Below are positions 24,510 through 32,954 of a DNA stretch of 33,313 nucleotides, piece by piece. Positions within the stretch are counted from its first letter, which is position 1; every line of letters begins with the position of its first letter. The position numbers were made by a program, and so were the translations under genes. The notes beneath the pieces are model-generated. The model did not search any database. It had not been told where the DNA came from and was given only the letters and a program-made list of their open reading frames with translations. Source of the stretch: an uncultured Bacteroides sp. (GTDB lineage Bacteria > Bacteroidota > Bacteroidia > Bacteroidales > Bacteroidaceae); contig CALUFR010000084.1 in assembly GCA_944319875.1 (NCBI GenBank), positions 1 to 33,313 of the forward strand. Direction: 5' to 3'.

Positions 24510-25733
24510 ATGAGCTCGAAGCTATTTACTCCAGTTACCTTAGGACCGCTGACGCTGCGTAACCGTACAATCCGTTCGGCGGCTTTCGAGAGCATGTGTC
24601 CTGGCAATAAACCGTCAGAGCAATTACTCGATTATCACCGATCGGTTGCTGCCGGTGGCGTAGGCATGACAACCGTCGCCTATGCGGCGGTCACCCGTAG
24701 TGGTCTTTCATTTGACCGCCAGTTGTGGATGCGTCCGGAAATTGTACCCGGGCTTCGCCGTTTGACGGATGCCGTTCACGCCGAAGGAGCGGCTGCAAGC
24801 ATCCAGTTGGGACATTGCGGCAACATGTCTCATAAGAGTATCTGTGGTTGTCTGCCCGTAGGAGCCAGCAGTGGGTTTAACTTGTATTCGCCTACATTCG
24901 TACGCGGACTTCGGGCGGATGAATTGCCCGAGATGGCGCGCGCCTATGGTCGTTCGGTCAGGTTGGCGCGTGAGTCGGGTTTTGACGCGGTGGAAATCCA
25001 TGCCGGTCATGGATACCTTATCAGTCAGTTTCTGTCTCCTTCCACCAACCATCGTAAGGATGAGTTTGGAGGTTCGTTGGAGAACCGTATGCGTTTTATG
25101 GATATGGTAATGAATGAAGTGATGGAGGCGGCAGGCAACGATATGGCTGTTCTGGTGAAGATGAACATGCGTGACGGTTTCCGTGGAGGAATGGAACTGG
25201 ACGAATCCTTGCAGGTGGCCCGTCGCCTACAACAGTCCGGTGCGCATGCCTTGGTGTTGAGCGGAGGCTTTGTCAGCAAGGCGCCGATGTATGTGATGCG
25301 TGGCGAGATGCCTATCCGCACCATGACCTATTATATGACCTGCTGGTGGTTGAAGTACGGCGTCCGGATGGTGGGCAAATGGATGATACCCACTGTACCT
25401 TTCAAGGAAGCCTATTTTCTGGAAGATGCCTTGAAGTTCAGAGAAAAGCTCGACATGCCTTTGATTTATGTGGGTGGTCTGGTGGCGCGCCAGAAAATAG
25501 ACGAGGTGCTTGATCATGGTTTCGAGGCTGTACAGATGGGGCGGGCGCTGCTTAATGAACCGGGCTTTGTTAACCGTATGCAGGCAGAGGAGAATGCCCG
25601 CTGTTCCTGCAAGCACAGTAACTATTGCATAGCCCGTATGTACTCCGTCGATATGGCTTGCCATCAACGTCTGGAGGAGGAATTGCCCCCTTGTCTGAAG
25701 AAAGAGATTGAACGGATTGAAAATAGGGGATGA
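24510..25733 (+). CDS. Old Yellow Enzyme-family NADH:flavin oxidoreductase, possible 3-oxo-delta4 steroid 5-beta-reductase
   Basis: This 407-residue cytoplasmic enzyme has the FMN-binding TIM barrel of the ene-reductases: LFTPVTLGPLTLRNR at the start, IQLGHCG (about 98-104), the substrate-binding HAGHGYLISQFLSP (His164, His167), and VGGL...VQMGRALLNEPGF for the phosphate site. A C-terminal cysteine group (Cys365, 367, 373, 384) resembles the iron-sulfur ligands of 2,4-dienoyl-CoA reductase and BaiCD-type proteins. The spacing is unusual, and the FAD/NAD domain of those enzymes (about 650 residues) is missing. Between a 5-alpha-reductase and an SDR, reduction of a steroid or bile-acid C=C bond is likely by context. 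Stop and next start overlap (ATGA). Confidence 0.85.
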   Translation: MSSKLFTPVTLGPLTLRNRTIRSAAFESMCPGNKPSEQLLDYHRSVAAGGVGMTTVAYAAVTRSGLSFDRQLWMRPEIVPGLRRLTDAVHAEGAAASIQLGHCGNMSHKSICGCLPVGASSGFNLYSPTFVRGLRADELPEMARAYGRSVRLARESGFDAVEIHAGHGYLISQFLSPSTNHRKDEFGGSLENRMRFMDMVMNEVMEAAGNDMAVLVKMNMRDGFRGGMELDESLQVARRLQQSGAHALVLSGGFVSKAPMYVMRGEMPIRTMTYYMTCWWLKYGVRMVGKWMIPTVPFKEAYFLEDALKFREKLDMPLIYVGGLVARQKIDEVLDHGFEAVQMGRALLNEPGFVNRMQAEENARCSCKHSNYCIARMYSVDMACHQRLEEELPPCLKKEIERIENRG

Positions 25734-26584
25734 AGCGTATGGAGAAGAAACTGGCGGTGATAACGGGAGCTGATGGCGGCATGGGAACAGAAATCACCCG
25801 GGCGGTGGCTTTGGTGGGTTATCGGGTCTTGATGGCCTGCTATGATATGCCGAGAGCCGAGGAAAAGAAGCAGATGTTGGTGAAGGAAACGGGTAATGAT
25901 GATATTGAGGTACGGAAGATTGATTTAGCTTCGTTGGATACAGTGGCCGCTTTTGCCAACCGTCTGCTGAACGACGGTGAGGAGGTGGCGCTGCTGATGA
26001 ACAATGCCGGTACGATGGAGACAAGGCGGCGCATCACGGAGGATGGACTGGAGCGGACGGTCAGTGTCAATTATGTCGGTCCCTATCTGCTGACGAGAAA
26101 ATTATTGCCATTGATGGGAGAAGGAAGCCGTGTAGTCAACATGGTTTCGTGTACTTATGCAATAGGAAGATTGGATTTTCCGGATTTTTTTCTTAAAGGT
26201 AAGAAAGGAAGTTTTTGGCGTATTCCTATTTACAGTAACACGAAATTGGCTTTGACGTTGTTTACCCTTGAACTGGCCAATCGGGTGAAAGACAGAGGAA
26301 TTGTAGTCAATGCGGCCGATCCCGGCATTGTTTCAACGGATATCATCACGATGCACATGTGGTTCGATCCTTTGACGGATGTCTTTTTCCGCCCCTTTAT
26401 CCGTACACCTCGCCAGGGAGCTGCGACGGCGGTCAGCCTTTTGTTGGATGAGGAGGCAGGAAAACGTACAGGTACATTGAACGTCAGTTGTCATCCCAAG
26501 CAACTTTCGGAGCGGTTCGTATATCACAGACAGGCCAAGGAACTGTGGGAGCGTACGGAGCGACTTGTTGAGCGGTGGCTCTGA
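25730..26584 (+). CDS. Short-chain dehydrogenase/reductase, possible 3-beta-hydroxysteroid dehydrogenase
   Basis: This 284-residue Rossmann-fold enzyme has the cofactor motif TGADGGMG (about 13-20), NNAG (about 91-94), catalytic Ser140 in MVSCTYA and the Tyr168-Lys172 pair in YSNTK. The layout, with a long insertion before the tyrosine (FPDFFLKGKKGSFWRIP), resembles retinol-dehydrogenase-like SDRs that act on lipophilic alcohols. The context suggests it reduces the 3-oxo group of the product made by its two neighbours. The stereochemistry (3-beta versus 3-alpha) cannot be read from the sequence. It is translationally coupled to the flavin reductase through an ATGA overlap. A second in-frame ATG at 25739 is possible. 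Confidence 0.85.
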   Translation: MKRMEKKLAVITGADGGMGTEITRAVALVGYRVLMACYDMPRAEEKKQMLVKETGNDDIEVRKIDLASLDTVAAFANRLLNDGEEVALLMNNAGTMETRRRITEDGLERTVSVNYVGPYLLTRKLLPLMGEGSRVVNMVSCTYAIGRLDFPDFFLKGKKGSFWRIPIYSNTKLALTLFTLELANRVKDRGIVVNAADPGIVSTDIITMHMWFDPLTDVFFRPFIRTPRQGAATAVSLLLDEEAGKRTGTLNVSCHPKQLSERFVYHRQAKELWERTERLVERWL

Positions 26585-26603
26585 ATGAGGAACTCTATAA
26601 ACA

Positions 26604-26643
26604 AACAGCCAGGCGTCTTGTAATAGGATGCCTGGCTGTTTTG
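26604..26643. terminator. Terminator between the steroid operon and pfkA
   Basis: AACAGCCAGGCGTC (26604-26617) and GATGCCTGGCTGTT (26627-26640) form a 14-bp stem with one G-U pair in the plus-strand RNA, then TTTTG. The minus-strand transcript keeps 11 perfect pairs and a T-rich exit, so it also serves pfkA. Confidence 0.92.
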
Positions 26644-26658
26644 TATGAAATGCTTGCT

Positions 26659-27639
26659 TTAGATGGAGAGGGCGCGCAATACATTGACCAGCTCTTTTTT
26701 GATAGGCTTGTCGTTTTTGATGGCTTTGGTGAAGGGCACATAAACCACTTCGTCGTGCTCGATGCCGATCATGACATTGCGTTGACCTTCCATGATAGCG
26801 TCAATGGCGGCTGCTCCCAGTCGGCTGGCCAAGATGCGGTCGTGTGCCGTGGGACTTCCGCCGCGTTGCAAATGTCCGAGGATGGTGACACGCACGTCGT
26901 ATTGCGGATACTCGTTCTTTACACGTTCGGCATAGTGCATGGCGCCACCTGTCAGTTCGCTTTCGGCCACCAGCACGATGCTACTGTTCTTTGACTTCCG
27001 GAAGCCGTTCTTGATGAACTCTTCCAATTGGTCGACTTCCGTGCTGAATTCAGGAATGATGGCAGCTTCAGCACCCGATGCGATAGCTCCGTTCAGAGCC
27101 AAGAAACCGGCGTCGCGTCCCATGACCTCGACGAAGAACAGGCGCTCGTGCGATGTGGCCGTGTCGCGGATCTTGTCGACGGCATCAAGGATGGTGTTCA
27201 GTGCTGTGTCATATCCGATGGTGGTGTCGGTGCCATACAGGTCATTGTCGATAGTGCCAGGCAGACCGATGCAGGGGACGTCAAATTCTTGTGCGAAGAT
27301 GCGTGCTCCGGTAAGCGAACCGTCACCGCCGATGACTACCAGCGCGTCGATGCCTTCCTTCTTCATGTTGTCGTAGGCTGTCTGTCTTCCTTCAGGGGTA
27401 GTGAATTCCTTGCAACGGGCTGTCTTCAGGATGGTTCCGCCCAGTTGGATGATGTTGCTCACATTCTGGCTTTTGAATTCTTTGATTTCCCCACTCACGA
27501 GGCCTTTGTAGCCTCTATATATGCCTTTTACTTGAAGTCCGTTGTAGATAGCGGCACGTGTCACCGCACGGATAGCGGCGTTCATGCCCGGAGCGTCTCC
27601 TCCGGATGTCAAAATACCGATACACTTTATTGTTCCCAT
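26659..27639 (-). CDS. pfkA: ATP-dependent 6-phosphofructokinase
   Basis: This 326-residue glycolytic enzyme phosphorylates fructose 6-phosphate. It has [18 protein letters not shown] (about 8-25; ATP loop), GGDGSLTGA (about 104-112; metal and nucleotide), [12 protein letters not shown] with the catalytic Asp (about 126-137), and [12 protein letters not shown] and [15 protein letters not shown] for sugar-phosphate binding. The GDGS form at the ATP site suggests ATP rather than pyrophosphate as donor. The length is that of the bacterial PfkA type. It is a single gene with a near-consensus promoter. Confidence 0.97.
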   Translation of the reverse strand: MGTIKCIGILTSGGDAPGMNAAIRAVTRAAIYNGLQVKGIYRGYKGLVSGEIKEFKSQNVSNIIQLGGTILKTARCKEFTTPEGRQTAYDNMKKEGIDALVVIGGDGSLTGARIFAQEFDVPCIGLPGTIDNDLYGTDTTIGYDTALNTILDAVDKIRDTATSHERLFFVEVMGRDAGFLALNGAIASGAEAAIIPEFSTEVDQLEEFIKNGFRKSKNSSIVLVAESELTGGAMHYAERVKNEYPQYDVRVTILGHLQRGGSPTAHDRILASRLGAAAIDAIMEGQRNVMIGIEHDEVVYVPFTKAIKNDKPIKKELVNVLRALSI

Positions 27640-27674
27640 GACAATATATAATTATGTTAGTTCTATTCCGTGTG

Positions 27675-27706
27675 CAAAGATAATGAAAGGCGTGTGGAGC
27701 AGCAAA
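27675..27706 (-). promoter_or_regulatory. Promoter of pfkA
   Basis: On the minus strand TTTG (27703-27706), a 20-bp spacer and TATCTTTG (27675-27682) give an ideal Bacteroides -33/-7 pair about 36 bp upstream of the pfkA ATG. The rest of 27640-27757 is AT-rich, and I saw no clear terminator for ispH there. Confidence 0.8.
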
Positions 27707-27757
27707 TGAATAATAAAATTTTTTAGTTTGATTCTTCTCGAAGTGTAGCTACATTGT

Positions 27758-28627
27758 TCACCTTTGAAGTTTCGATTGAATAGCTGCCGAAATTTCTTCC
27801 ATCAGCCATTTTGGGGTGGAAGTGGCACCGCATACTCCGATGGAAGAGGCTTTGCTCAGGAGGTTGTTGTCTATCTCCTCCGGACTGTCGATCAGGTGCG
27901 AATTGGGATTTACTTTCCGACATTCGCTGAACAGCATCTTGCCGTTTGAACTTTTCTTGCCGCTGACAAAGAATATCAGGTCGTGTGCGGCGGCAAACTT
28001 GCGGATATTGGGGATTCGATTGGCCACTTGGCGGCAGATGGTGTCGTAGTATTCAAAGGTTGCGTCGGGTGAGATATGTTCCTTGATGTATTTCACGATG
28101 CGTTGGAATTCGTCCAGTGATTTGGTCGTTTGCGAGTAGAGTCGTATGCTCCGGCTCAGGTCGAGTGAACGGGCTTCTTCCAGCTTTTCGATGACAATGG
28201 CCTTTCCTTCTGTCTGCCCCACGAGTCCCAGCACTTCAGCGTGTCCGTTCTTCCCATAAATCACAATTTGCTTATCCTCTTCCGCGTTTTGGGTATGCTC
28301 CTGCTTGATTCTTTTCTGTAGCCGTAGAACGACAGGGCAGGTGGCGTCAATGATTTCTATGTGGTTTCGGCGGGCCGTCTCATAAGTTTCGGGCGGTTCG
28401 CCATGGGCACGAAGCAACACCTTGACGTCGTGTAGGCGGTTGAATTCGTCGTGGTTGATGGTGGCAAGTCCCATTTCCTTGAGGCGCTCCACTTCGCGGC
28501 TGTTGTGCACGATGTCGCCCAGGCAGTATAGCGTGCCGCCTTTGGCCAGCTCCTCTTCGGCCTTGCCGATGGCGTTCACCACTCCGAAGCAGAAGCCCGA
28601 TTCTTTGTCTATTTCTACTTTTGCCAT
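27758..28627 (-). CDS. ispH: 4-hydroxy-3-methylbut-2-enyl diphosphate reductase
   Basis: This 289-residue iron-sulfur enzyme performs the last step of the MEP isoprenoid pathway. It has the three cluster cysteines Cys13 (GFCFGV), Cys97 (DATCPVV) and Cys198 (DTICRQ), His41 (HNSREV), the RAHGEPP motif (about 73-79) and GHAEVLGL with the catalytic glutamate. The start at 28627 is chosen because MAKVEIDKESGFCFG matches the family N-terminus, while the longer frame runs through the hairpin repeat. It follows cmk on the same strand, 72 bp away. Its products feed the polyprenyl synthetase at 30443. Confidence 0.96.
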   Translation of the reverse strand: MAKVEIDKESGFCFGVVNAIGKAEEELAKGGTLYCLGDIVHNSREVERLKEMGLATINHDEFNRLHDVKVLLRAHGEPPETYETARRNHIEIIDATCPVVLRLQKRIKQEHTQNAEEDKQIVIYGKNGHAEVLGLVGQTEGKAIVIEKLEEARSLDLSRSIRLYSQTTKSLDEFQRIVKYIKEHISPDATFEYYDTICRQVANRIPNIRKFAAAHDLIFFVSGKKSSNGKMLFSECRKVNPNSHLIDSPEEIDNNLLSKASSIGVCGATSTPKWLMEEISAAIQSKLQR

Positions 28628-28655
28628 GATTAGACGGTGTTTTATGGATTGAAAA

Positions 28656-28684
28656 GCTTTGCTTTTCGGTCGGAAAAGCAAAGC
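28656..28684. repeat. 12-bp perfect inverted repeat between cmk and ispH
   Basis: GCTTTGCTTTTC (28656-28667) and GAAAAGCAAAGC (28673-28684) form a hairpin with a 5-nt loop in the 72-bp gap between cmk and ispH. The arm shares GCTTTGCTTT with the tandem repeat at 13036-13117. It may tune mRNA processing between the two genes. The minus-strand exit is not clearly U-rich, so it is not a strong terminator. Confidence 0.8.
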
Positions 28685-28699
28685 GAAACGAAACGAAGC

Positions 28700-29389
28700 C
28701 TATTGGCCGGCTATGCGTTCAAATTGTTCGGCCAGCCATTCTTTTTGTTGCTCGATGGTCAGATGGCTGTTGTCCAGCAGCAGGGCGTCATCGGCCTTGC
28801 GGAGGGGGCTCACTTCCCGGTTTTGGTCGATGTAGTCACGTTGCTTCACGTTTTCCAGTATATCGTCGAAATCCACGTCCTGCCCTTTGGCTTTTAGTTC
28901 GTCGTAGCGTCGTTGGGCGCGGATTTCGGGCGAGGCCGTGACGAATATCTTCAGTTCGGCGTCAGGGAAGACGGTGGTTCCAATGTCGCGTCCGTCCATG
29001 ACGATGCCTTTTTGCCGTCCCATCTCCTGTTGTTGCCTGACCATGGCTTCGCGCACGAAGTCGAGGGCAGCCACGGGGCTGACGTGTGCGGAAACCTCCA
29101 TGGTGCGTATCTTGTTTTCTACGTTTGTGCCGTTCAGGTAAGTGTCGGGGCGGTTGGTTTTCTCGTTGGGGCGGAAGGAGATGTGAATGTTGTCTATCTC
29201 GTTTCGAAGCTTTTCCACATCAATCTGCCCGTTGCATAGGAGCCCGTTTTCGATGCAATACAGGGTGACGGCGCGATACATGGCCCCGCTGTCAATGTAG
29301 ATGTAGCCGATTTCGCGGGCTAAGTCTTTGGCCATGGTGCTTTTCCCGCAGGAGGAGAAGCCGTCGATGGCAATGGTTATCTTTCTCAT
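28700..29389 (-). CDS. cmk: Cytidylate kinase
   Basis: This 229-residue enzyme phosphorylates CMP and dCMP. The P-loop is GFSSCGKST (about 9-17), followed by [17 protein letters not shown] (about 30-46). [18 protein letters not shown] (about 130-147) and the lid region [18 protein letters not shown] are characteristic of Cmk. The length is normal. It is upstream of ispH, probably on the same transcript. A cmk-ispH pairing is seen in several Bacteroidetes as I recall it. Confidence 0.96.
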   Translation of the reverse strand: MRKITIAIDGFSSCGKSTMAKDLAREIGYIYIDSGAMYRAVTLYCIENGLLCNGQIDVEKLRNEIDNIHISFRPNEKTNRPDTYLNGTNVENKIRTMEVSAHVSPVAALDFVREAMVRQQQEMGRQKGIVMDGRDIGTTVFPDAELKIFVTASPEIRAQRRYDELKAKGQDVDFDDILENVKQRDYIDQNREVSPLRKADDALLLDNSHLTIEQQKEWLAEQFERIAGQ

Positions 29390-29427
29390 TTTACTATATA
29401 TAATAAGGTGTTCGTCCGTTCAAATGG

Positions 29428-29456
29428 AATGTTTTTCGTTACAAAACGAAAACATT
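29428..29456. promoter_or_regulatory. Inverted repeat in the cmk leader
   Basis: AATGTTTTTCGTT (29428-29440) and AACGAAAACATT (29445-29456) pair with one bulged T around a 4-nt loop. It lies between the cmk start and a minus-strand TATATTTG box (29483-29490), so it would be in the cmk 5' leader or act as an operator. Confidence 0.4.
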
Positions 29457-29626
29457 TCATCTTTTGTTCAAAAAAAACATGCCAAATATAAGGGTATTTT
29501 TAAAATATCTCGTTACATTTGTGGCACAAAAGCGAATGTAGTCTTTTGAACAATTAAAAAAACGAAAATGCAGGGGTGAATGTGAAAAAAAAAATATCCT
29601 TGTGTGACGTTTCGTGGGAAAAGTGC

Positions 29627-29634
29627 TATATTTG
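29627..29634 (+). promoter_or_regulatory. -7 promoter box of the tonB gene
   Basis: TATATTTG matches TAnnTTTG exactly, 34 bp before the ATG. Another exact match (TACATTTG, 29514-29521) lies about 110 bp further upstream and could be a second start site. The whole gap 29390-29668 is very AT-rich and otherwise holds no gene. Confidence 0.55.
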
Positions 29635-29668
29635 CCCAAAATGAGAAACACTAAAATTAATTATAATT

Positions 29669-30361
29669 ATGGAAGTTAAAAAATCGCCCAAAGCAGACTT
29701 GGAGAACAAGAGATCGACTTGGCTGCTCCTCGGTTATGTGACTGTGCTCGCTTTCATGTTTGTCGCTTTCGAATGGTCGGAGCGTGACGTGCAGATTGCG
29801 ATGAGCCAGGCTGTAGCCGACAGTGGGTTTGAAGAGGAAATTGAAATTCATATTACGGAACAACCGGAAGAAGTGCTTCCTCCGCCTCCTCCCGAAGCGC
29901 CCGCATTTGTGGAGCAGTTGAACATCGTGGAAGACGATGTGGAGGTTGAGTCTACGGTAATCGCTTCTTCTGAGGAAACCGGTCAGGCAGTGGAAATCGC
30001 CTACGTGCCTCCTGTAGTAGAAGAGGAGGAAGTCGAAGAGCAGGAAATCTTCGAAGTCGTTGAGCAGATGCCTGAATTCCCCAATGGCGGTATGGCCGGC
30101 TTGATGCAGTATCTGAGCAAGAACATCAAGTATCCGACTATCGCACAAGAGAATGGTACTCAAGGTCGTGTAACGGTGCAGTTTGTGGTAAATGCCGACG
30201 GTAGTATCGTGGATGCCAAGGTTATCCGTGGTGTAGACCCCTACTTGGATAAGGAAGCTCTTCGCGTGATTAACTCCATGCCGAAGTGGAAGCCCGGTAT
30301 GCAGCGTGGTAAGGCTGTACGTGTGAAGTACACCGTGCCCGTTATGTTCAGATTGCAGTAA
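29669..30361 (+). CDS. Energy transducer TonB
   Basis: This 230-residue inner-membrane protein couples the proton motive force to outer-membrane TonB-dependent receptors. It has a short N-terminal cytoplasmic stretch, one transmembrane helix (about 18-35), then a periplasmic linker that is Glu/Pro rich (LPPPPPEAP, VPPVVEEEEVEEQE) rather than Lys/Pro rich. The C-terminal TonB domain shows MPEFPNGGMAGLMQYLSKN, IKYPTIAQENGTQGRVTVQF and MPKWKPGMQRGKAVRVKYT. No exbB or exbD is nearby. Bacteroides usually have several tonB copies, so its receptor partners are unknown. Confidence 0.93.
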   Translation: MEVKKSPKADLENKRSTWLLLGYVTVLAFMFVAFEWSERDVQIAMSQAVADSGFEEEIEIHITEQPEEVLPPPPPEAPAFVEQLNIVEDDVEVESTVIASSEETGQAVEIAYVPPVVEEEEVEEQEIFEVVEQMPEFPNGGMAGLMQYLSKNIKYPTIAQENGTQGRVTVQFVVNADGSIVDAKVIRGVDPYLDKEALRVINSMPKWKPGMQRGKAVRVKYTVPVMFRLQ

Positions 30362-30381
30362 TTTCATAAATGAAAATAGGG

Positions 30382-30411
30382 AAGAGGTTGCCGTATGTGC
30401 AGCCTCTTTTC
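30382..30411 (+). terminator. Rho-independent terminator of tonB
   Basis: AAGAGGTTGC (30382-30391) and GCAGCCTCTT (30399-30408) form a 10-bp stem with one U-G pair valid in plus-strand RNA, followed by TTTCGTTCTT. Confidence 0.85.
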
Positions 30412-30442
30412 GTTCTTAAACCTTTCACTTAAAAAAATATAC

Positions 30443-31420
30443 ATGTTTACCTCTGCCGAACTTCTTGATAAAATCAATGCCTGTCTTTCGGATTTAAAGT
30501 TCTCCCGTTCTCCTGAGGGACTTTATGCGCCTGTGACTTACGTGCTTTCATTGGGTGGAAAACGCATCCGCCCGGTGTTGATGTTGCTGGCTTATAATTT
30601 GTATAAAGAAGATGTGGAGTCGATTCTTAGTCAGGCCGTGGGTATTGAAATGTATCATAATTATACATTGTTGCACGACGACCTGATGGATAAGGCGGAT
30701 CGTCGTCGCGGAAAGCCGACGGTGCATAAGGTTTGGGATGAAAATACGGCTATCCTGTCCGGAGATGCGATGCTGGTGCTGGCCTATCGGTATATGGCCG
30801 AAGGATGCCCCTCCCATCTCCTGAGACCGGTCATGGACTTGTTTGGGCAGACGGCACTCGAAATTTGTGAAGGACAACAGTTCGACATGGAGTTCGAAAC
30901 GCGTAATGATGTGTCAGAAGCGGAATATCTGGAGATGATCCGACTCAAAACCTCTGTCCTGCTTGCGGCCAGCTTGAAGGTGGGGGCCTTGTTGGGCGGT
31001 GCTTCGCAAGAAGACGCCGGACATCTGTATGACTTTGGCATCAATCTGGGATTGGCTTTTCAGCTGAAGGATGATTGGTTGGACGTATATGGTGATCCGA
31101 AAGTTTTCGGCAAGAATATCGGAGGGGACATCTTGTGCAATAAGAAAACCTACCTGTTAATTCAGGCTCTTGAACAGGCTTCTGATGCTCAGCGAAAAGA
31201 ATTGGTGCGTTGGTTGGCCACTGACAGTTTTGACCCGGCCGAGAAGATTGCGGCGGTTACCCGCTTGTATGATGCCATCGGCGTCGGTGCGCTTTGCGAG
31301 GATAAAATTCAGGCCTATACTCGACTGGCGGAGGAAAACCTCCGAAAAGTAGGAGTAGACGCCACTCGCAAGTTGGAGTTGGAAAAGTTGTTGGAGACTT
31401 TGGTAAGTCGGAGCGTTTGA
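30443..31420 (+). CDS. Polyprenyl synthetase family protein (isoprenyl diphosphate synthase)
   Basis: This 325-residue all-helical enzyme condenses isopentenyl diphosphate onto an allylic diphosphate. The first Asp-rich motif is HDDLMDKADRRRGKP (Asp79, 80 and 83), and the second is LKDDWLDVYGD (Asp210, 211 and 214). GGKRIRPVLMLLAY (about 37-50) binds substrate. A tyrosine sits five residues before the first Asp (NYTLLHDD), and the motif has no two-residue insertion. That pattern is usual for shorter-chain products such as geranylgeranyl diphosphate; long-chain quinone enzymes usually have a small residue there. Annotated Bacteroides homologues vary. The start at 30443 excludes 16 upstream residues overlapping the terminator region. 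Confidence 0.93.
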   Translation: MFTSAELLDKINACLSDLKFSRSPEGLYAPVTYVLSLGGKRIRPVLMLLAYNLYKEDVESILSQAVGIEMYHNYTLLHDDLMDKADRRRGKPTVHKVWDENTAILSGDAMLVLAYRYMAEGCPSHLLRPVMDLFGQTALEICEGQQFDMEFETRNDVSEAEYLEMIRLKTSVLLAASLKVGALLGGASQEDAGHLYDFGINLGLAFQLKDDWLDVYGDPKVFGKNIGGDILCNKKTYLLIQALEQASDAQRKELVRWLATDSFDPAEKIAAVTRLYDAIGVGALCEDKIQAYTRLAEENLRKVGVDATRKLELEKLLETLVSRSV

Positions 31421-31461
31421 GGCAGGTAAGTCGGATTACTCATCAATAGATTAAAGAAAGA

Positions 31462-32175
31462 ATGCCATATAGAAGATTGCCAAATACGGACCAGGCGCGC
31501 ATTCGGGCGTTGAAGAAAGCCATCGAGAAAGCGGATGCGTATGACAATCCGTACGGAATTCCTTTCAGCTTCAAAGTACTGGGTGCGGCCAGGAATTTCT
31601 TGCCCCGTTTTGAGGCGGCTCACATCTTTTATACGGAATGTCTTGACAGGCAGGCGGTGGCCGGGCGGAAGCATCAGGCGCATGTGAAAATGGCTCGCCT
31701 GTATATTTCGCATTTCATTCAGGTGCTCAACCTGGCGGTGATACGTTCGGAAATCCGCGTGTCGCATAAAGAATTTTATGGTTTGGATACCCAAAACAGC
31801 TTGCCCGATTTGTCCAGTGAGTCGTTGTTGTTGGAGTGGGGGCGTAAGGTCATTGAAGGGGAAGGGCGTCGCCTCTCGCAAGGAGGTATTCCTATCTATA
31901 ATCCGACCATTGCCAAGGTAAAAGTGCACTATGATATTTTTGTGGAAAGCTATGAAAGGCAGAAAAGCTTTCAGCGGGCTACGGCTCGTGCGTTGGAGGC
32001 TTTGGCGTCCATGCGTCAGGAAGCGGATGCGCTCATTTTGGATATATGGAATCAAGTGGAAGCGTGCTTCGAACGGGTGGTTCCCAATGACAAACGCTTG
32101 GAACTTTGTCGTTCGTATGGCTTGATTTATTATTATCGAACCAGTGAAAAGTTGAAAGCGGGAGGTGAACAATGA
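31462..32175 (+). CDS. Hypothetical protein, conserved-looking, upstream of tatD
   Basis: This 237-residue protein is not one I recognise. It has no signal peptide or membrane helix, is rich in Arg, Lys, Glu and Ala, and is probably mostly helical. Notable stretches are MPYRRLPNTDQARIRALKKA at the basic N-terminus, RKHQAHVKMARLYISHFIQV (about 74-93), and a C-terminal helical half with ESYERQKSFQRATARALEAL. The end overlaps the tatD start (ATGA), so the two are translationally coupled and probably belong to one unit with the polyprenyl synthetase 41 bp upstream. The codon use looks like its neighbours'. Function unknown. Confidence 0.85.
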   Translation: MPYRRLPNTDQARIRALKKAIEKADAYDNPYGIPFSFKVLGAARNFLPRFEAAHIFYTECLDRQAVAGRKHQAHVKMARLYISHFIQVLNLAVIRSEIRVSHKEFYGLDTQNSLPDLSSESLLLEWGRKVIEGEGRRLSQGGIPIYNPTIAKVKVHYDIFVESYERQKSFQRATARALEALASMRQEADALILDIWNQVEACFERVVPNDKRLELCRSYGLIYYYRTSEKLKAGGEQ

Positions 32176-32954
32176 ATATGATTGATACACATTCGCATTT
32201 GTTCCTGGAGGAATTTGCCGAGGACTTGCCTGTAGTTATTGAACGGGCGCGTCAAGCTGGCGTCACTCATGTCTTTATGCCCAATATTGACAGCACGACT
32301 CTTCAGCCGATGTTGGATGTCTGTCGCCGGTATGAAGGATATTGCTTCCCGATGATCGGACTTCATCCCACATCGGTTCGTGCGGAGAATTTTGAGGAGG
32401 AACTGAATGTCGTAGCTCGCGAACTGGCCTCCGGGCGGAAGTATGTGGCTATCGGAGAGATTGGCATGGACCTTTATTGGGACCGGACCTTTCTGAAAGA
32501 GCAGGAAGAGGCACTCCGCCGTCAGTTCGATTGGGCGTTGGCGTATGACCTGCCCGTTGTAATTCATTGCCGTGAAGCGTTCGACTATATATATAGGATA
32601 ATGGAAGCCTATCGTTCGACAAACCTTAGAGGGGTATTTCATAGTTTCACGGGAACCGCTGATGAGGCATGCCGGGTTTTGGAATTTCCGGGGTTCTATC
32701 TGGGGATAAACGGTGTGGTGACTTTTAAGAACTCCCATTTGCCCGATGTGTTGCCATCCGTTCCTTTGGAGCGGATTTTGTTGGAGACCGATTCTCCCTA
32801 CCTGACTCCTGTCCCATATCGGGGAAAACGGAATGAAAGCGCCTACGTGCAATACGTTTTGTCGAAGGTGGCCGAAGTTTGTGGCCGCACTCCCGATGAG
32901 GTGGCTAAGCAGACGTCTGAAAGTGCCTTAAAAGTGTTTGGAATACTCAAATAA
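32172..32954 (+). CDS. TatD family hydrolase (metal-dependent DNase)
   Basis: This 260-residue TIM-barrel metallohydrolase has the TatD residues in order: IDTHSHL near the N-terminus (two His metal ligands), GEIGMDLYWDR (catalytic Glu, about 95-105), VIHCREAFDY (His), VFHSFTG (His) and LETDSPYLTP (Asp, about 204-213). TatD enzymes are 3'-5' exonucleases implicated in DNA repair and RNA quality control; the substrate here is not known. The length is typical. The ATG overlaps the stop of the preceding gene. It is the last protein gene in the window. Confidence 0.94.
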   Translation: MNMIDTHSHLFLEEFAEDLPVVIERARQAGVTHVFMPNIDSTTLQPMLDVCRRYEGYCFPMIGLHPTSVRAENFEEELNVVARELASGRKYVAIGEIGMDLYWDRTFLKEQEEALRRQFDWALAYDLPVVIHCREAFDYIYRIMEAYRSTNLRGVFHSFTGTADEACRVLEFPGFYLGINGVVTFKNSHLPDVLPSVPLERILLETDSPYLTPVPYRGKRNESAYVQYVLSKVAEVCGRTPDEVAKQTSESALKVFGILK

